DNA of 37,062 nucleotides from Alphaproteobacteria bacterium (GCA_016722515.1 JADKJE010000011.1:1-37062); one strand, 5' to 3'. Shown: positions 5,851-13,999, counted from the first letter of the stretch. Notes: generated by a model not told the origin, from the sequence alone. Program-made: numbers and translations.

Positions 5851-5991
5851 TTATTTCTTCTTGCCCTTTTCACTTTCTTTTTTCTTGCTAAGAGCTATCG
5901 CCACCGCTTGATCTTGGGGCTTGCCCGAAGCTATTTCCGTCTTTATGTTCTTACTGACCGTTTTGTCACTTGCACCTTTTTTTAATGGCAT
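5851..5991 (-). CDS. DUF6496-like 46-residue phage peptide
   Basis: A short basic protein beginning 'MPLKKGASDKTVSKNIKTEI' and continuing 'ASGKPQDQAVAIALSKKK'. The pattern K-K-G-x-S-x-x-T-V-S-x-N-I-x-x-E followed by G-K-P-x-x-Q-A-V-A-I-A-L is a widespread small phage and bacterial protein (DUF6496 type) of unknown function. It is the last gene of the leftward accessory operon. Confidence 0.72.
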   Translation of the reverse strand: MPLKKGASDKTVSKNIKTEIASGKPQDQAVAIALSKKKESEKGKKK

Positions 5992-6004
5992 ATTGTACCT
6001 CTAT

Positions 6005-6190
6005 CTATTTTGTCTTATCTTGAATAATTTCAATATTTTTAAATGCGATATCGGCTATATCTAACCATAAATCTTCAATAAGCTTTATATCAATTCCGCT
6101 TAAATAACCTTTAACTGATCTATCAGCCATAATACTGGTTATTTCGTTAGCCATCATTTTTATATTTGATGCATCCCTTTGTATACTCAT
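6005..6190 (-). CDS. Hypothetical small helical protein
   Basis: A 61-residue, apparently all-helical acidic protein ('MSIQRDASNIKMMANEITSI...'). GGAG lies two bases before the ATG. No family recognised; it lies in the leftward accessory operon between two other small genes. Confidence 0.52.
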   Translation of the reverse strand: MSIQRDASNIKMMANEITSIMADRSVKGYLSGIDIKLIEDLWLDIADIAFKNIEIIQDKTK

Positions 6191-6209
6191 GACTCCAACC
6201 CTATTATAT

Positions 6210-6422
6210 TCACGGCTCTACCTCCCAAGGCTCACCTCTTTTTTTATCAAATTCACAATGCTGCTCCCAGTATTCTGTAACATTATTGGGCATATCTTTT
6301 TTAGCATAATAACATTGTCCAGTCAAACAAAGCAATGTCGCAAGCTCATCACATCTTATCAATAAACGTGTTATCGTTACACCATCCTGATTTATATTAT
6401 CTCGATCGTCGTAACAAGGCAT
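6210..6422 (-). CDS. Hypothetical small protein
   Basis: A 70-residue protein with three cysteines and a central helix ('TRLLIRCDELATLLCLTGQC'). I start it at the ATG at 6422, which forms a TGATG overlap with the upstream gene's stop behind GGGGGTGGAG; the frame also allows GTG at 6425. Coupled translation with the upstream gene is likely. No family known to me. Confidence 0.58.
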   Translation of the reverse strand: MPCYDDRDNINQDGVTITRLLIRCDELATLLCLTGQCYYAKKDMPNNVTEYWEQHCEFDKKRGEPWEVEP

Positions 6423-6748
6423 CACTCCACCCCCAATTCTTTACATAGCCTATTGTATTCTTCTTTAGTTATCTGGCAACTATCCCAATAATCATAAAGT
6501 GATGAAGATAAATTGTCAACGCATTCATCAATATTTTTGCGAACATTATACTTTTCATAAATTGAAGCTAAGACTGCCAGTATATTTTCAACGCAATCCC
6601 TTATAATTCTATTCATTTCATTCGATACAACAGCTATTGAATAGATATAATATTCTTCAAATTCGGCTATATACCTTAAATAAAATTGATTTTTGTTTAA
6701 GATGGCATGGCCTCCATTCTCAAAATTAATCTTTATAAAATCACTCAT
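6422..6748 (-). CDS. Hypothetical protein
   Basis: A 108-residue protein, largely helical and acidic, with the helix 'IIRDCVENILAVLASIYEKY' in the middle. AAGGGG precedes a GTG-ATG-ATG run; I prefer the second ATG for spacing. Its stop overlaps the next start. No domain recognised. Confidence 0.58.
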   Translation of the reverse strand: MSDFIKINFENGGHAILNKNQFYLRYIAEFEEYYIYSIAVVSNEMNRIIRDCVENILAVLASIYEKYNVRKNIDECVDNLSSSLYDYWDSCQITKEEYNRLCKELGVE

Positions 6749-6804
6749 CATCACCCCTTAATGTATTAGACAATTTGATTATTTCCATCGGTAAATGCCC
6801 TATT

Positions 6805-7089
6805 CTATTTTCCACACATACTCAATTCAAAACTATCTTTAATCTTAGCATATTGTACCGTCTGCCATTGCATATTGCTTGGGTCATCAGCACCGCCGCA
6901 AGCCAGAGGCACTATATGGTCTATAATATAGCCTGGGCATCTCCCGTGATTATTGCCGTTACTAGGGCATGGATTTTGCTTTTTAAACGCATTCTTAGCG
7001 GCTTCACTACGATGAGCTTTGCAAAATGCATCAACACTGCATCCAGCCAGCAACATTACAATCAATATAAATACAATATATCTACGCAT
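6805..7089 (-). CDS. HNH-type nuclease-like lipoprotein
   Basis: A 94-residue protein with a lipoprotein signal (residues 1-17, lipobox 'LAGC', Cys17), then a compact Cys/His domain: 'CPGYIIDHIVPLACGGADDP' followed by 'SNMQWQT'. Asp57-His58 and Asn72 match the D-H-x-x-P-L...N pattern of HNH nucleases; Cys41 and Cys51 could form a disulfide or metal site. I recall the same C-P-x(n)-C-P-G-Y-I-x-D-H-I-x-P-L arrangement in small phage and proteobacterial secreted proteins. It would act outside the inner membrane, perhaps on DNA entering the cell. Nuclease activity is inferred. Confidence 0.75.
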   Translation of the reverse strand: MRRYIVFILIVMLLAGCSVDAFCKAHRSEAAKNAFKKQNPCPSNGNNHGRCPGYIIDHIVPLACGGADDPSNMQWQTVQYAKIKDSFELSMCGK

Positions 7090-7104
7090 AATAACCTCTC
7101 TCCA

Positions 7105-7272
7105 TTACCATATTTTCTCATATAGAAAATATTTAAAAGAATTTTTTCTGTGACAGATTAAGTTAAAACTGATAAATAAGTCAATTATAACTCCATCTTC
7201 TGGAGAATACCTGTCGATTGACGACCAAATTTTATTCCTAATTTTAGGTTTAAATCTTGATTTAACTTTCAT
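7105..7272 (-). CDS. Hypothetical 55-residue protein coupled to a DUF551-like gene
   Basis: A short basic ORF beginning 'MKVKSRFKPKIRNKIWSSID'. Its ATG overlaps the stop of the preceding DUF551-like gene in a TGATG arrangement, the same coupling used elsewhere in this operon, which is the main reason to accept it. No domain recognised. Confidence 0.45.
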   Translation of the reverse strand: MKVKSRFKPKIRNKIWSSIDRYSPEDGVIIDLFISFNLICHRKNSFKYFLYEKIW

Positions 7273-7568
7273 CATTCCACCTCCGGCAATTCAGGTATCG
7301 GCATCCAGTGAGTTATATCATTAACGTCCATATAAAGACATCGTGTAGTTACATTCCAGATTGAATCAGAATTGGTATAACGAACAAGTCTGCCTATTTC
7401 AATTGGATAAACCCCAAATTGTGGACTAGACCCTTCATTCAAATAAAGGCCGTCAGTTAATCTTAATACGCATAATATTGAAGATTGTTCAATACGGTTA
7501 TTGTAGCGATAATCTGGATCTATATTAGGTAAGCCATCCTCAACCCTTACCCACGGCGACTTACTCAT
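7272..7568 (-). CDS. DUF551-like protein
   Basis: A 98-residue protein with the DUF551 hallmarks: 'SPWVRVEDGLPNIDP' at the N terminus and 'DITHWMPIPELPEVE' at the C terminus, with strands between. DUF551 proteins are common in phage accessory regions and have no known function. ATG 7568 follows AGGGGGTGAG; an in-frame GTG at 7574 would add two residues. The gene overlaps the upstream, longer DUF551-like gene. Confidence 0.75.
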   Translation of the reverse strand: MSKSPWVRVEDGLPNIDPDYRYNNRIEQSSILCVLRLTDGLYLNEGSSPQFGVYPIEIGRLVRYTNSDSIWNVTTRCLYMDVNDITHWMPIPELPEVE

Positions 7569-8205
7569 TCTCACCCCCTATAGGTGGAATTGGCATCCAG
7601 TGAGTTACTTCTCTCGCATATCCGATATAATGGTCTGGTTCACCCCATCCATCCCATATCCACTTTCCTACATCTTTTCTATAAAAATCGTGATCAAACC
7701 ACCCATGTCTAATTATCACAAATGATTTAATTTTATTTTCATCAAAATCGTAGTTACATTCTATTCTAACGATAACGGGATTATCTTCGTTGCTCTCGAC
7801 CTCGCTTGGAGGCCTTTTCGCGCTCACCCAAGGCGAAGCGCCCCGGTTCCATCTTTCAATACCTTCAAATAACTTTACTTTGGCTCGAAACATATTTTTA
7901 TCTGTAATTTCTTTATGAGTTCTACTGATAGAAGAATGAAATGCTTGCTCCAGAACAGAGTTTATTAATAATGAAATTAATTCTATTATCTCATCAAAAG
8001 ATATGGTTGTTTTATGATATTCGACTTCATGACAAGGAACTAAATATTTACACCCATAAGTGCAACCAAATTCAATAAATCCCTCTCCATTCACGAAAGG
8101 AAAATACTGTATAATAAAAGGTTTTTTACCACAATTACAACTTTCTTCATGTTCCAATATCGCCCATCTTTCGGCGCAATCTACGCATAAAAACTCTTCA
8201 GTCAT
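7561..8205 (-). CDS. Two-part protein: N-terminal cysteine-rich domain, C-terminal DUF551
   Basis: A 214-residue protein. Residues 1-60 contain several cysteines ('CVDCAERWAILEHEESCNCG', then a C-x-x-x-C) and may bind zinc. A helical middle follows. Residues ~120-214 are a DUF551 unit starting 'ASPWVSAKRPPSEVE' and ending 'EVTHWMPIPPIGGENE'. The DUF551 part parallels the next gene, so the pair probably arose by duplication with domain fusion. AAGGA lies 9 bases before the ATG. Function unknown. Confidence 0.68.
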   Translation of the reverse strand: MTEEFLCVDCAERWAILEHEESCNCGKKPFIIQYFPFVNGEGFIEFGCTYGCKYLVPCHEVEYHKTTISFDEIIELISLLINSVLEQAFHSSISRTHKEITDKNMFRAKVKLFEGIERWNRGASPWVSAKRPPSEVESNEDNPVIVRIECNYDFDENKIKSFVIIRHGWFDHDFYRKDVGKWIWDGWGEPDHYIGYAREVTHWMPIPPIGGENE

Positions 8206-8217
8206 CTAAACATATCC

Positions 8218-8451
8218 TTAATAAGCTTCTGCATATAAATCATCTATAGTGGCATCGTTCGCATTTTCACAGTTAACCACCCACATCACGCGTCTATTAC
8301 CGCATTCACAGCGATAATCTGTCATATCCCATCCAGAACAAGAGTTACCAGCTATGTCATTGCAATTCCAATTAGAAAAAGGAATATATGGCTTCTCTGA
8401 AAGAGAAGCCATTTTATCAATAACTAGTTGCTTTAATTGAGCATCAGTCAT
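8218..8451 (-). CDS. Hypothetical cysteine-containing small protein
   Basis: A 77-residue protein with 'CNDIAGNSCSGWD' and 'YRCECGNRRVMWVVNCE', a spacing compatible with a small metal-binding or disulfide fold. It overlaps the upstream gene by eight bases. No named family. Confidence 0.58.
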   Translation of the reverse strand: MTDAQLKQLVIDKMASLSEKPYIPFSNWNCNDIAGNSCSGWDMTDYRCECGNRRVMWVVNCENANDATIDDLYAEAY

Positions 8452-9073
8452 ATTTATACCTAGACTCCCTACTATTCATTAAAGGCTCTTTATCATGCCC
8501 TCTCTTCACAAAGAAAGAGCAGCTCATAAAACAACAACATTTTTGCTTAGAATCAGAACTTTCATCCATTTGTGTTATCGCAAGCAACTGCTCGCCCGTT
8601 ACATCACATTTAACCGTACTAACAGAAATAGGCTCTTTCTTCGGCTCTAACTCAGGATGAAATCTTATAATCAACTCGTTTAAATGCGTTCTTAAAAAGT
8701 TAAAGTTATTAGGCAACTCTCCGTGCAATCTAAACAACTCTTCTGCTTCTATATCTATCTTTAACCTACTTAATACCCGTTCAGGCAAAGAATAAAGTAC
8801 GCTTATTAAATTTAATATCCTGATTGCGGTGTACATTTTTTGCATGGGTAACGACAATTTTTTTTCCTTGTTAATGTCACTTTTATTCATATCAGCTGAT
8901 ATATATTTATTAAATCTATATTCATCTAGTTTACCCAGAAAAGACTTAACAGAAACTTGCGCTAGTTTAAAACTATAATCCGCTTTAAAATCAAAGTAAG
9001 CTTTGCTATGCTTTATTTGATAATAAGCATCAATCTCATCAAACACATATTCGTACGCCATAACGTAATTCAT
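8444..9073 (-). CDS. Hypothetical protein, helical with cysteine-rich tail
   Basis: A 209-residue protein; residues 1-150 are mainly helical ('MQKMYTAIRILNLISVLYSL') and the C-terminal segment has a Cys cluster ('KQKCCCFMSCSFFVKR'). GAGGTAAAAT precedes the ATG. No recognised domain; it is the second full gene of the leftward accessory operon. Confidence 0.6.
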   Translation of the reverse strand: MNYVMAYEYVFDEIDAYYQIKHSKAYFDFKADYSFKLAQVSVKSFLGKLDEYRFNKYISADMNKSDINKEKKLSLPMQKMYTAIRILNLISVLYSLPERVLSRLKIDIEAEELFRLHGELPNNFNFLRTHLNELIIRFHPELEPKKEPISVSTVKCDVTGEQLLAITQMDESSDSKQKCCCFMSCSFFVKRGHDKEPLMNSRESRYKYD

Positions 9074-9147
9074 ATTTTACCTCGTTTATTTGTTATATAT
9101 TAATTGTCAGAGCCAAAGAAATTTATTTTAATCACACCTCCGCTTAT

Positions 9148-9567
9148 CTATTCACCCAAAAGCTCAGGATCTTCGAATTTATTTCCTATGATTTTAAATT
9201 CTACTCCCGTCCAACCGCTAACCGTAGAAACAAATATAAAAGATTTACGCCCATTTAATTCTACAGACATAATATTATCTAATGAATAACCATTATGATT
9301 CCATACTACAACATAAACGTAAGTGGTTCCTATTGAATCTTCTGAGATGAGAATATCCCCCTCATAAATATCTTTTCCATCGCAGTCATATAAGCCGGTG
9401 AATTGGGAGAGCTCAAATCTTAATTTATGAAAAACAGGGCCGCCAAAGTCATAGGTGAGTCCTGCATCGAGCATATTGCAAATCCACGATGATTGATATC
9501 GATCAGTGGGTTCTTTATTCCAACATTTATGTTCTTTATCCCAACATCTGAATCTAATTTCTCTCAT
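9148..9567 (-). CDS. YopX-family protein
   Basis: A 139-residue protein with YopX-type features: N-terminal 'MREIRFRCWDKEHKCW', central 'LSQFTGLYDCDGKDIYEGDI', and C-terminal 'FKIIGNKFEDPELLGE'. YopX proteins occur in phages and conjugative elements with no established function. This is the first full gene after the strong leftward promoter at 9655-9682. Its start overlaps the stop of a 25-codon leader ORF. Confidence 0.88.
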   Translation of the reverse strand: MREIRFRCWDKEHKCWNKEPTDRYQSSWICNMLDAGLTYDFGGPVFHKLRFELSQFTGLYDCDGKDIYEGDILISEDSIGTTYVYVVVWNHNGYSLDNIMSVELNGRKSFIFVSTVSGWTGVEFKIIGNKFEDPELLGE

Positions 9568-9641
9568 CTATCTACCCTTACATAGCTACACACATAATCA
9601 ATGAAACGTTTTCGTCTCATGTCTGCAATTACCGTCAACAT
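9564..9641 (-). CDS. Possible 25-residue leader peptide before the YopX gene
   Basis: A short ORF ('MLTVIADMRRKRFIDYVCSY...') begins 14 bases after the leftward -10 box and ends with an ATGA overlap on the YopX start. It has only a weak ribosome binding site, so its role, if any, would be to deliver ribosomes to the YopX gene. Confidence 0.3.
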   Translation of the reverse strand: MLTVIADMRRKRFIDYVCSYVRVDR

Positions 9642-9654
9642 AATTCACACTTTA

Positions 9655-9682
9655 AGTATAGCAAAATCTGCATAAATGTCAA
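9655..9682 (-). promoter_or_regulatory. Leftward sigma70 promoter of the accessory operon
   Basis: On the minus strand: TTGACA (9682-9677), 16-base spacer, TATACT (9660-9655). The -35 is perfect consensus and the -10 differs by one base. It points at the YopX-to-5851 operon. Confidence 0.8.
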
Positions 9683-9762
9683 GGAGCTTTTATATTTATT
9701 TAAACAAATATGTTAAAACAGCTGTACGAAATTTCTCAAAAATCAAAAAATAATAAAATTCA

Positions 9763-9791
9763 TTGCATAAAGTGATAATTTATGGTACAAT
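9763..9791 (+). promoter_or_regulatory. Rightward sigma70 promoter
   Basis: TTGCAT (9763-9768), 17-base spacer, TACAAT (9786-9791). It is divergent from the 9655-9682 promoter, about 80 bases away, and drives the two small genes at 9903 and 10003. Confidence 0.68.
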
Positions 9792-9902
9792 TTAAACATG
9801 AGGGTATATTGCAATTGATAGTATAAAAATGGAGCGCTGAAGGTAATAATAAAAATTGAATTTTTGTTCTTATGCCCTCCTCATTATAAGAAGGTATATT
9901 TT

Positions 9903-10019
9903 ATGTTGTTTAAAATTCATTTAGTTCTTATTATTGCCGTGATCACAATTACTGTCGATATTTATTATCATACTGTCACACACATCACAAAACAGGCCAC
10001 ACATGCTGTTTCTTCATAA
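9903..10019 (+). CDS. Small membrane peptide (38 residues)
   Basis: ATG 9903 follows AAGAAGG. The product has one hydrophobic segment, 'HLVLIIAVITITVDIYY', and a short polar tail. Its 3' end overlaps the next gene by 17 bases, suggesting coupled expression. Function unknown. Confidence 0.5.
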   Translation: MLFKIHLVLIIAVITITVDIYYHTVTHITKQATHAVSS

Positions 10020-10254
10020 AACTAAAGATGAAATAGAAAATAAGCTAATACGTGTAATAGAAGCTGCTGTATATTCTCTTCAAGTGCTTGGAGAAAACGA
10101 AATCAACAAAGATATCGGAGTAGAAGAAGCTTATAAAGAGTTATCAGAAGCTATGGCCGATATAGTAGATAGTACTGTTTTGTTGCATAGCGAATATCAC
10201 TATATTCTGTATAGGGCGAAATTAAAGTATAATATACTTATTGCTAAGCAATAG
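10003..10254 (+). CDS. Hypothetical 83-residue helical protein
   Basis: A soluble, predicted all-helical protein ('EIENKLIRVIEAAVYSLQVL'). The ATG lies inside the upstream membrane-peptide gene. Its 3' end meets the leftward lysis region. These two genes form the only rightward unit between the leftward operons. No family recognised. Confidence 0.58.
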   Translation: MLFLHKTKDEIENKLIRVIEAAVYSLQVLGENEINKDIGVEEAYKELSEAMADIVDSTVLLHSEYHYILYRAKLKYNILIAKQ

Positions 10255-10390
10255 TGCGAGTATAATATTTTTTCTTGCCTACTAAGAATGAACAAGTAAT
10301 AACTGTTATATAGATAAAGGCTATAATAAATATAGAAATCTCTACTTTTATAAAAAACATTAATAAAAAATGTAACATATTTATTTCCAT
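10244..10390 (-). CDS. Possible small membrane protein after the endolysin gene
   Basis: A 48-codon ORF (alternative ATG at 10378) with one long hydrophobic segment ('EISIFIIAFIYITVITCSFL') and a basic end 'KKKYYTRTIA'. It is the last leftward ORF after the endolysin and overlaps the convergent gene's end by 11 bases. A holin or spanin-like role is possible from location only; the ribosome binding site is weak. Confidence 0.33.
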   Translation of the reverse strand: MEINMLHFLLMFFIKVEISIFIIAFIYITVITCSFLVGKKKYYTRTIA

Positions 10391-10435
10391 GCTATTATCA
10401 GGATAGGATATATCATCAATAAAGGTATGTCAATT

Positions 10436-10843
10436 TTATTTTAGAGGATAAGATGTCCAGGTAAGTTCAAAATGATAGCCATCAACGGGCCTTTTCCAAT
10501 CACCGCCCCATTCAATCGGTATTTTAAGCTCCATGGAGGCCATTTTCATGGCTTTAGCAACACTTGCAAAATAATGCCAATCTGCGGGGTCATCGCCATT
10601 TGCAGATGCTCTATTTGCCCATGGGGTCAAGTCTACAGCATGCCCCGTTAGATGGCGGCTATTCATAGTAGTACTTGTGCCATTTGCTACATGGGCTTTT
10701 TCTTGTTCAACTGTCCGCAAGCCTTCAGTAACCGAAAAGTCCACAGATGTAAGGATAAGCGCTCTATTAACAACTTTAATAAGATCTGGATGCACCCCCT
10801 CTAATTTACGTAAAGAAGTTGCGCTTAATTTAAAATTATTCAT
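10436..10843 (-). CDS. Endolysin, M15-family peptidoglycan peptidase
   Basis: A 135-residue metallopeptidase of the M15C type (T5 endolysin-like L-alanyl-D-glutamate or VanY-like carboxypeptidases). 'SRHLTGHAVD' at 62-71 is the S-x-H-x-x-G-x-A-x-D motif with zinc ligands His64 and Asp71; 'GYHFEL' supplies the third ligand His124. It would cleave peptide stems of peptidoglycan at lysis. No signal peptide, so it needs a holin or similar. The start overlaps the upstream gene's stop (ATGA). Confidence 0.9.
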   Translation of the reverse strand: MNNFKLSATSLRKLEGVHPDLIKVVNRALILTSVDFSVTEGLRTVEQEKAHVANGTSTTMNSRHLTGHAVDLTPWANRASANGDDPADWHYFASVAKAMKMASMELKIPIEWGGDWKRPVDGYHFELTWTSYPLK

Positions 10844-11154
10844 GAGATGCCCTGTTTTGCTATGGAGCCTGAACTATTAAGAACAGCTAAAGCCGGCTCT
10901 TTTTTTAAAAGGACATTGATCATATCATCTTTAGTGGCTAAAGTCTTTATAATACGATTATTTTCTTGAGTAATTGCAATACTTTCTTTAGTTAAATTTT
11001 CAATACGAATCAAGCAATCTAAAGTAGACTGCTTGATTTCGATATTTTTTCTGATTAAAGGAAATATTCTTTTACATCCAATAAGCACAGTTCCTAAAAG
11101 ACCATAAAGTTCGGGATGTATAGAAGCAAACCATGATAAATCTATGCCGTCCAT
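10840..11154 (-). CDS. Lysis-cassette protein of unknown type
   Basis: A 104-residue protein between the tail fibre and the endolysin, overlapping the endolysin start by four bases. The N-terminal third has a moderately hydrophobic stretch ('YGLLGTVLIGCKRIFPLI') and the rest is a likely coiled coil. Position suggests a holin-type or lysis-accessory protein, but the single weak membrane segment does not match a standard holin class. Confidence 0.5.
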   Translation of the reverse strand: MDGIDLSWFASIHPELYGLLGTVLIGCKRIFPLIRKNIEIKQSTLDCLIRIENLTKESIAITQENNRIIKTLATKDDMINVLLKKEPALAVLNSSGSIAKQGIS

Positions 11155-11155
11155 G

Positions 11156-12145
11156 TTAATATCCTAATACACTATAATATGTGCCTTCTGAGGGTAATGT
11201 ACTAGCAGCATATCCCCAAATTGCAATATTTGTTAATAGATTAGATGGATCTGCCCCTATAGACATATTAGTCTCAATCGTTGGTGGCAATCCGCCAGCA
11301 AAGCAACACATACCTGTAATGAACCCATTCGGCCAAGCAATAGGCAAAGCAAATGAATTTTTATGAATTCCGGAGGTCATCTGAATATTGACTTCTCCCC
11401 ACTGCCAAATAATCGGTGCTCTGCCCGGGGGTGCTGGAAAATACATAGATCCATTAGTAACAGCAGAACTTGCAAAAGATGAAGATGCTCCCTGATGCAA
11501 TTCACCTCCGGTCAGTGTCCATACCCCGCCAACCACCGTCAAGACTGCCGCATCATTTGCTTCTAAGCTCAAGCTACTAATAGCGCCCGCACTGCCAGCA
11601 TTAATAACATCAGAACCTTGGCGAGCGATTACACAACCAAATGTATTGCCGTTAAATGTAATTTGCGCGCCATTTGGCATACCCGCTACTAAAGGTAATT
11701 GAAATGCTAAAGAGCCAACACTCGGCGATACAATAGCACCCACATCGGCATTCGTTAAAGTGGTATTACTGGAATATGAATTGCTATTAGCAAAATTACC
11801 TAAAGCTCTTTGCACAAACGCGGTTGTAGCAATTTTAGTGCTATTGTCAAATTGAGGTTGCGTTATGGCAGATACACCTCCCAATGAATTTGTAAAAATG
11901 GCGGCAATTGCTGACGGCGATAAATCATCTGTCACATCGGTGCCCTGATTATTCGCCATGAATTGTGCCATACCCGCACAGATTGCCGATGTCTGTCGTT
12001 GCGCTTTAGCCATGTAAGCACTGGATGCAATAGAATCAAAAACATAACCGGTTGTGGTTATGCTGCTAGCCGCATAATCCGCAGTAGATAAAATATTGGG
12101 CGGCACTGCTGCCTGAGCGTAGGGATAGATATAATTAGTTGCCAT
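11156..12145 (-). CDS. Tail fibre protein
   Basis: A 329-residue protein at the end of the baseplate cluster. The N-terminal part contains a tail-attachment-like segment and 'KIATTAFVQRALGNF', a motif common in phage fibres. The C-terminal ~90 residues ('IIWQWGEVNIQM', 'SFALPIAWPNGFITGMCCFA') resemble the gp53-like receptor-binding end of fibre proteins. It is a second adhesin besides the 27103-30573 fibre. AGGAG precedes the ATG. Confidence 0.78.
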   Translation of the reverse strand: MATNYIYPYAQAAVPPNILSTADYAASSITTTGYVFDSIASSAYMAKAQRQTSAICAGMAQFMANNQGTDVTDDLSPSAIAAIFTNSLGGVSAITQPQFDNSTKIATTAFVQRALGNFANSNSYSSNTTLTNADVGAIVSPSVGSLAFQLPLVAGMPNGAQITFNGNTFGCVIARQGSDVINAGSAGAISSLSLEANDAAVLTVVGGVWTLTGGELHQGASSSFASSAVTNGSMYFPAPPGRAPIIWQWGEVNIQMTSGIHKNSFALPIAWPNGFITGMCCFAGGLPPTIETNMSIGADPSNLLTNIAIWGYAASTLPSEGTYYSVLGY

Positions 12146-12155
12146 GATATAACTC

Positions 12156-12824
12156 CTAGGTTGGTATAATAATTAAAGGGAAATAGCCATCATCAAATCC
12201 ACCAAAGGTGTCATTTGACAAATCAAACGCAAAAATCTTCTCCCCAGGCGGAACGATAATATAATCTCTTATCAATACACCTTCTGGCTTAAATGGGAAA
12301 TAACCTTGCTCTAGGACAGCGGCGCCAAATGCTCCTATGTTAAATCCAACTAGCCCTATAGACATGCTCATGTCCTGATTATCTATGATAAAGACGTACT
12401 CGCCACCCGTGAAGACAGTAGCAAAATCTGCATAAGCTGTAGGTATAGAGCCATCCCAATGATTAGCTAGAATTTTAAATTTAATAACGATTCGATACAT
12501 ATAGTCCGGCAAAATAGTGATTGAATTACCGTCAAAAGGCCCCTGCCAAATACCTTGGTCAAAGCCTAAGCCGAATGTATCAAATGAAAAGAACACCCCC
12601 GTAATCGGTGTTTCTAATAGTCTAGAAACCCCCACCCATTGACCCACGGCATCTAACTGCACGCCGACGGCGGTATCTACATCAAAATTAGCCACAAAAT
12701 TATCAATAACACTTTGAATAACAGTGAGCGGCTCAACCATAGCACCTAACCATGCCATATAATTTGGCGCTGTTTGATGTTCGCTAGTAACTAATGATTG
12801 ATAATACTTTACCGTATAACTCAT
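12156..12824 (-). CDS. Baseplate wedge protein, DUF2612
   Basis: A 222-residue protein with DUF2612 features: 'LDAVGQWVGVSRLLETPI', 'DTFGLGFDQGIWQGPF' and a C-terminal Gly/Phe-rich end. It corresponds in position to the P2 gpI/Mu gp48 tail protein. It overlaps the baseplate J gene by four bases and precedes the fibre gene, consistent with a role joining baseplate and fibre. Confidence 0.85.
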   Translation of the reverse strand: MSYTVKYYQSLVTSEHQTAPNYMAWLGAMVEPLTVIQSVIDNFVANFDVDTAVGVQLDAVGQWVGVSRLLETPITGVFFSFDTFGLGFDQGIWQGPFDGNSITILPDYMYRIVIKFKILANHWDGSIPTAYADFATVFTGGEYVFIIDNQDMSMSIGLVGFNIGAFGAAVLEQGYFPFKPEGVLIRDYIIVPPGEKIFAFDLSNDTFGGFDDGYFPLIIIPT

Positions 12825-13999
12825 ATGACTGTCACCGTCACGTTTGTAGTAGCATCACAAGTAGCCGCTTCTATAAAATTCAAATCAACATTCGAGGCAG
12901 AAAATGGGCCGCCATTATAATTTAGTTCTAATACGGTAATATCATAAGTATTGCCCTGTGGTGTTCCGCTTAAGTTTGCGGGAGTGTAGACTCTAGAGAT
13001 ATAAACATCTTCACCGATAGATAAAGAATTAATGTAATCTGCGACAGATTGCGCTATTAACGTCGTGGTAGATGATGCAAAACCCGCTAGCGCTTGAATA
13101 GTAATATTAACGCCTATAGTTGCTATGGTGGGTCTATAAAATCTAATGGTGTCTGGAATGCCATAAATATCGTAAATTATCTCTGAGGTCGTGCCATATG
13201 TCCCCGTCCCTGGTGTTTTCTTATCCCATATCGCTTGGGCGATCGCCACATCGTCACCCCCTTCTGCCACAATAGAAATGGTATGAGGAGGAATGCCATT
13301 ACTATCGGTAACGTTAGTATCATTCTCATATCCTTGGAACCTAGTCACCCCCGGGACAGCCGCAACAAAACCGACCGTAGATTCAAACACTGTCAATGCA
13401 GGCTGTGCCACAGATAAAGTTTGTCTAATTCTAAGCGCGGCATCAGACTCAACGGGAGCGCCGGGGGTGGAGTCTGCCGGATTATTGACTGTTTGCCAGC
13501 CCAAAGTAGGGGTAAAGATAGTATTTACTGTATTTGCTGCCGCACTGATATTTCCAGCATTTTGCGCAGTAGCGGTTACCGTGATATCCCCTGATAACGG
13601 AATAACAACACTGGCCGGTAATAACCATTGTTGCCCCAGTGTATCTATAGCAATCCCGTTTGTTATTTCAGTACCAATTTGACCGACCAGATATAAGTCA
13701 ACCGATGAGTAGGTAGCTATGTCTCGCGCTATTCCATTAATTTTAACCTGAGTAGAAAGCGCCTTACCTACAGCCGTTAAAGGTGAAAATGAGTTATAGA
13801 CTGATTGCGATATTTGACAGCAGTCAAAAGCCGCTAATGCAAAAATTGAGATATATTGCCCATCTTGGCTATCTGAGCCTAGATAAATGTCAGCGCCAAA
13901 GATAGCTTGCGTTGCCGCAATATAGTATGCCAAAACACTAGGATAATCCGGCGTATGTAAACCTGTGGCATCTTCATAAATCAGTGAACTAAAAGCCAT
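12821..13999 (-). CDS. Baseplate J-like protein
   Basis: A 392-residue gpJ-like baseplate wedge protein. The segment 'PVESDAALRIRQTLSVAQPA' and the following 'GVTRFQGYENDTNVTDSNGI' are typical of the Baseplate_J family. It forms the baseplate ring linking hub and fibres. The start overlaps the upstream stop (TAATG) and its end overlaps the DUF2612 gene (ATGA), so the baseplate genes are translationally coupled. Confidence 0.9.
   Translation of the reverse strand: MAFSSLIYEDATGLHTPDYPSVLAYYIAATQAIFGADIYLGSDSQDGQYISIFALAAFDCCQISQSVYNSFSPLTAVGKALSTQVKINGIARDIATYSSVDLYLVGQIGTEITNGIAIDTLGQQWLLPASVVIPLSGDITVTATAQNAGNISAAANTVNTIFTPTLGWQTVNNPADSTPGAPVESDAALRIRQTLSVAQPALTVFESTVGFVAAVPGVTRFQGYENDTNVTDSNGIPPHTISIVAEGGDDVAIAQAIWDKKTPGTGTYGTTSEIIYDIYGIPDTIRFYRPTIATIGVNITIQALAGFASSTTTLIAQSVADYINSLSIGEDVYISRVYTPANLSGTPQGNTYDITVLELNYNGGPFSASNVDLNFIEAATCDATTNVTVTVI

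Noticed and set aside
6775..7125. Rightward 116-codon ORF antisense to the HNH lipoprotein
   Set aside because: The leftward frame has a clear lipobox and HNH motif; the opposite frame has no motif or ribosome binding site.
9799..9885. ATGAGGG and CCCTCCTCAT pairing as a terminator or riboswitch
   Set aside because: The arms are ~65 bases apart with an imperfect match and no T-run; I cannot support a function.
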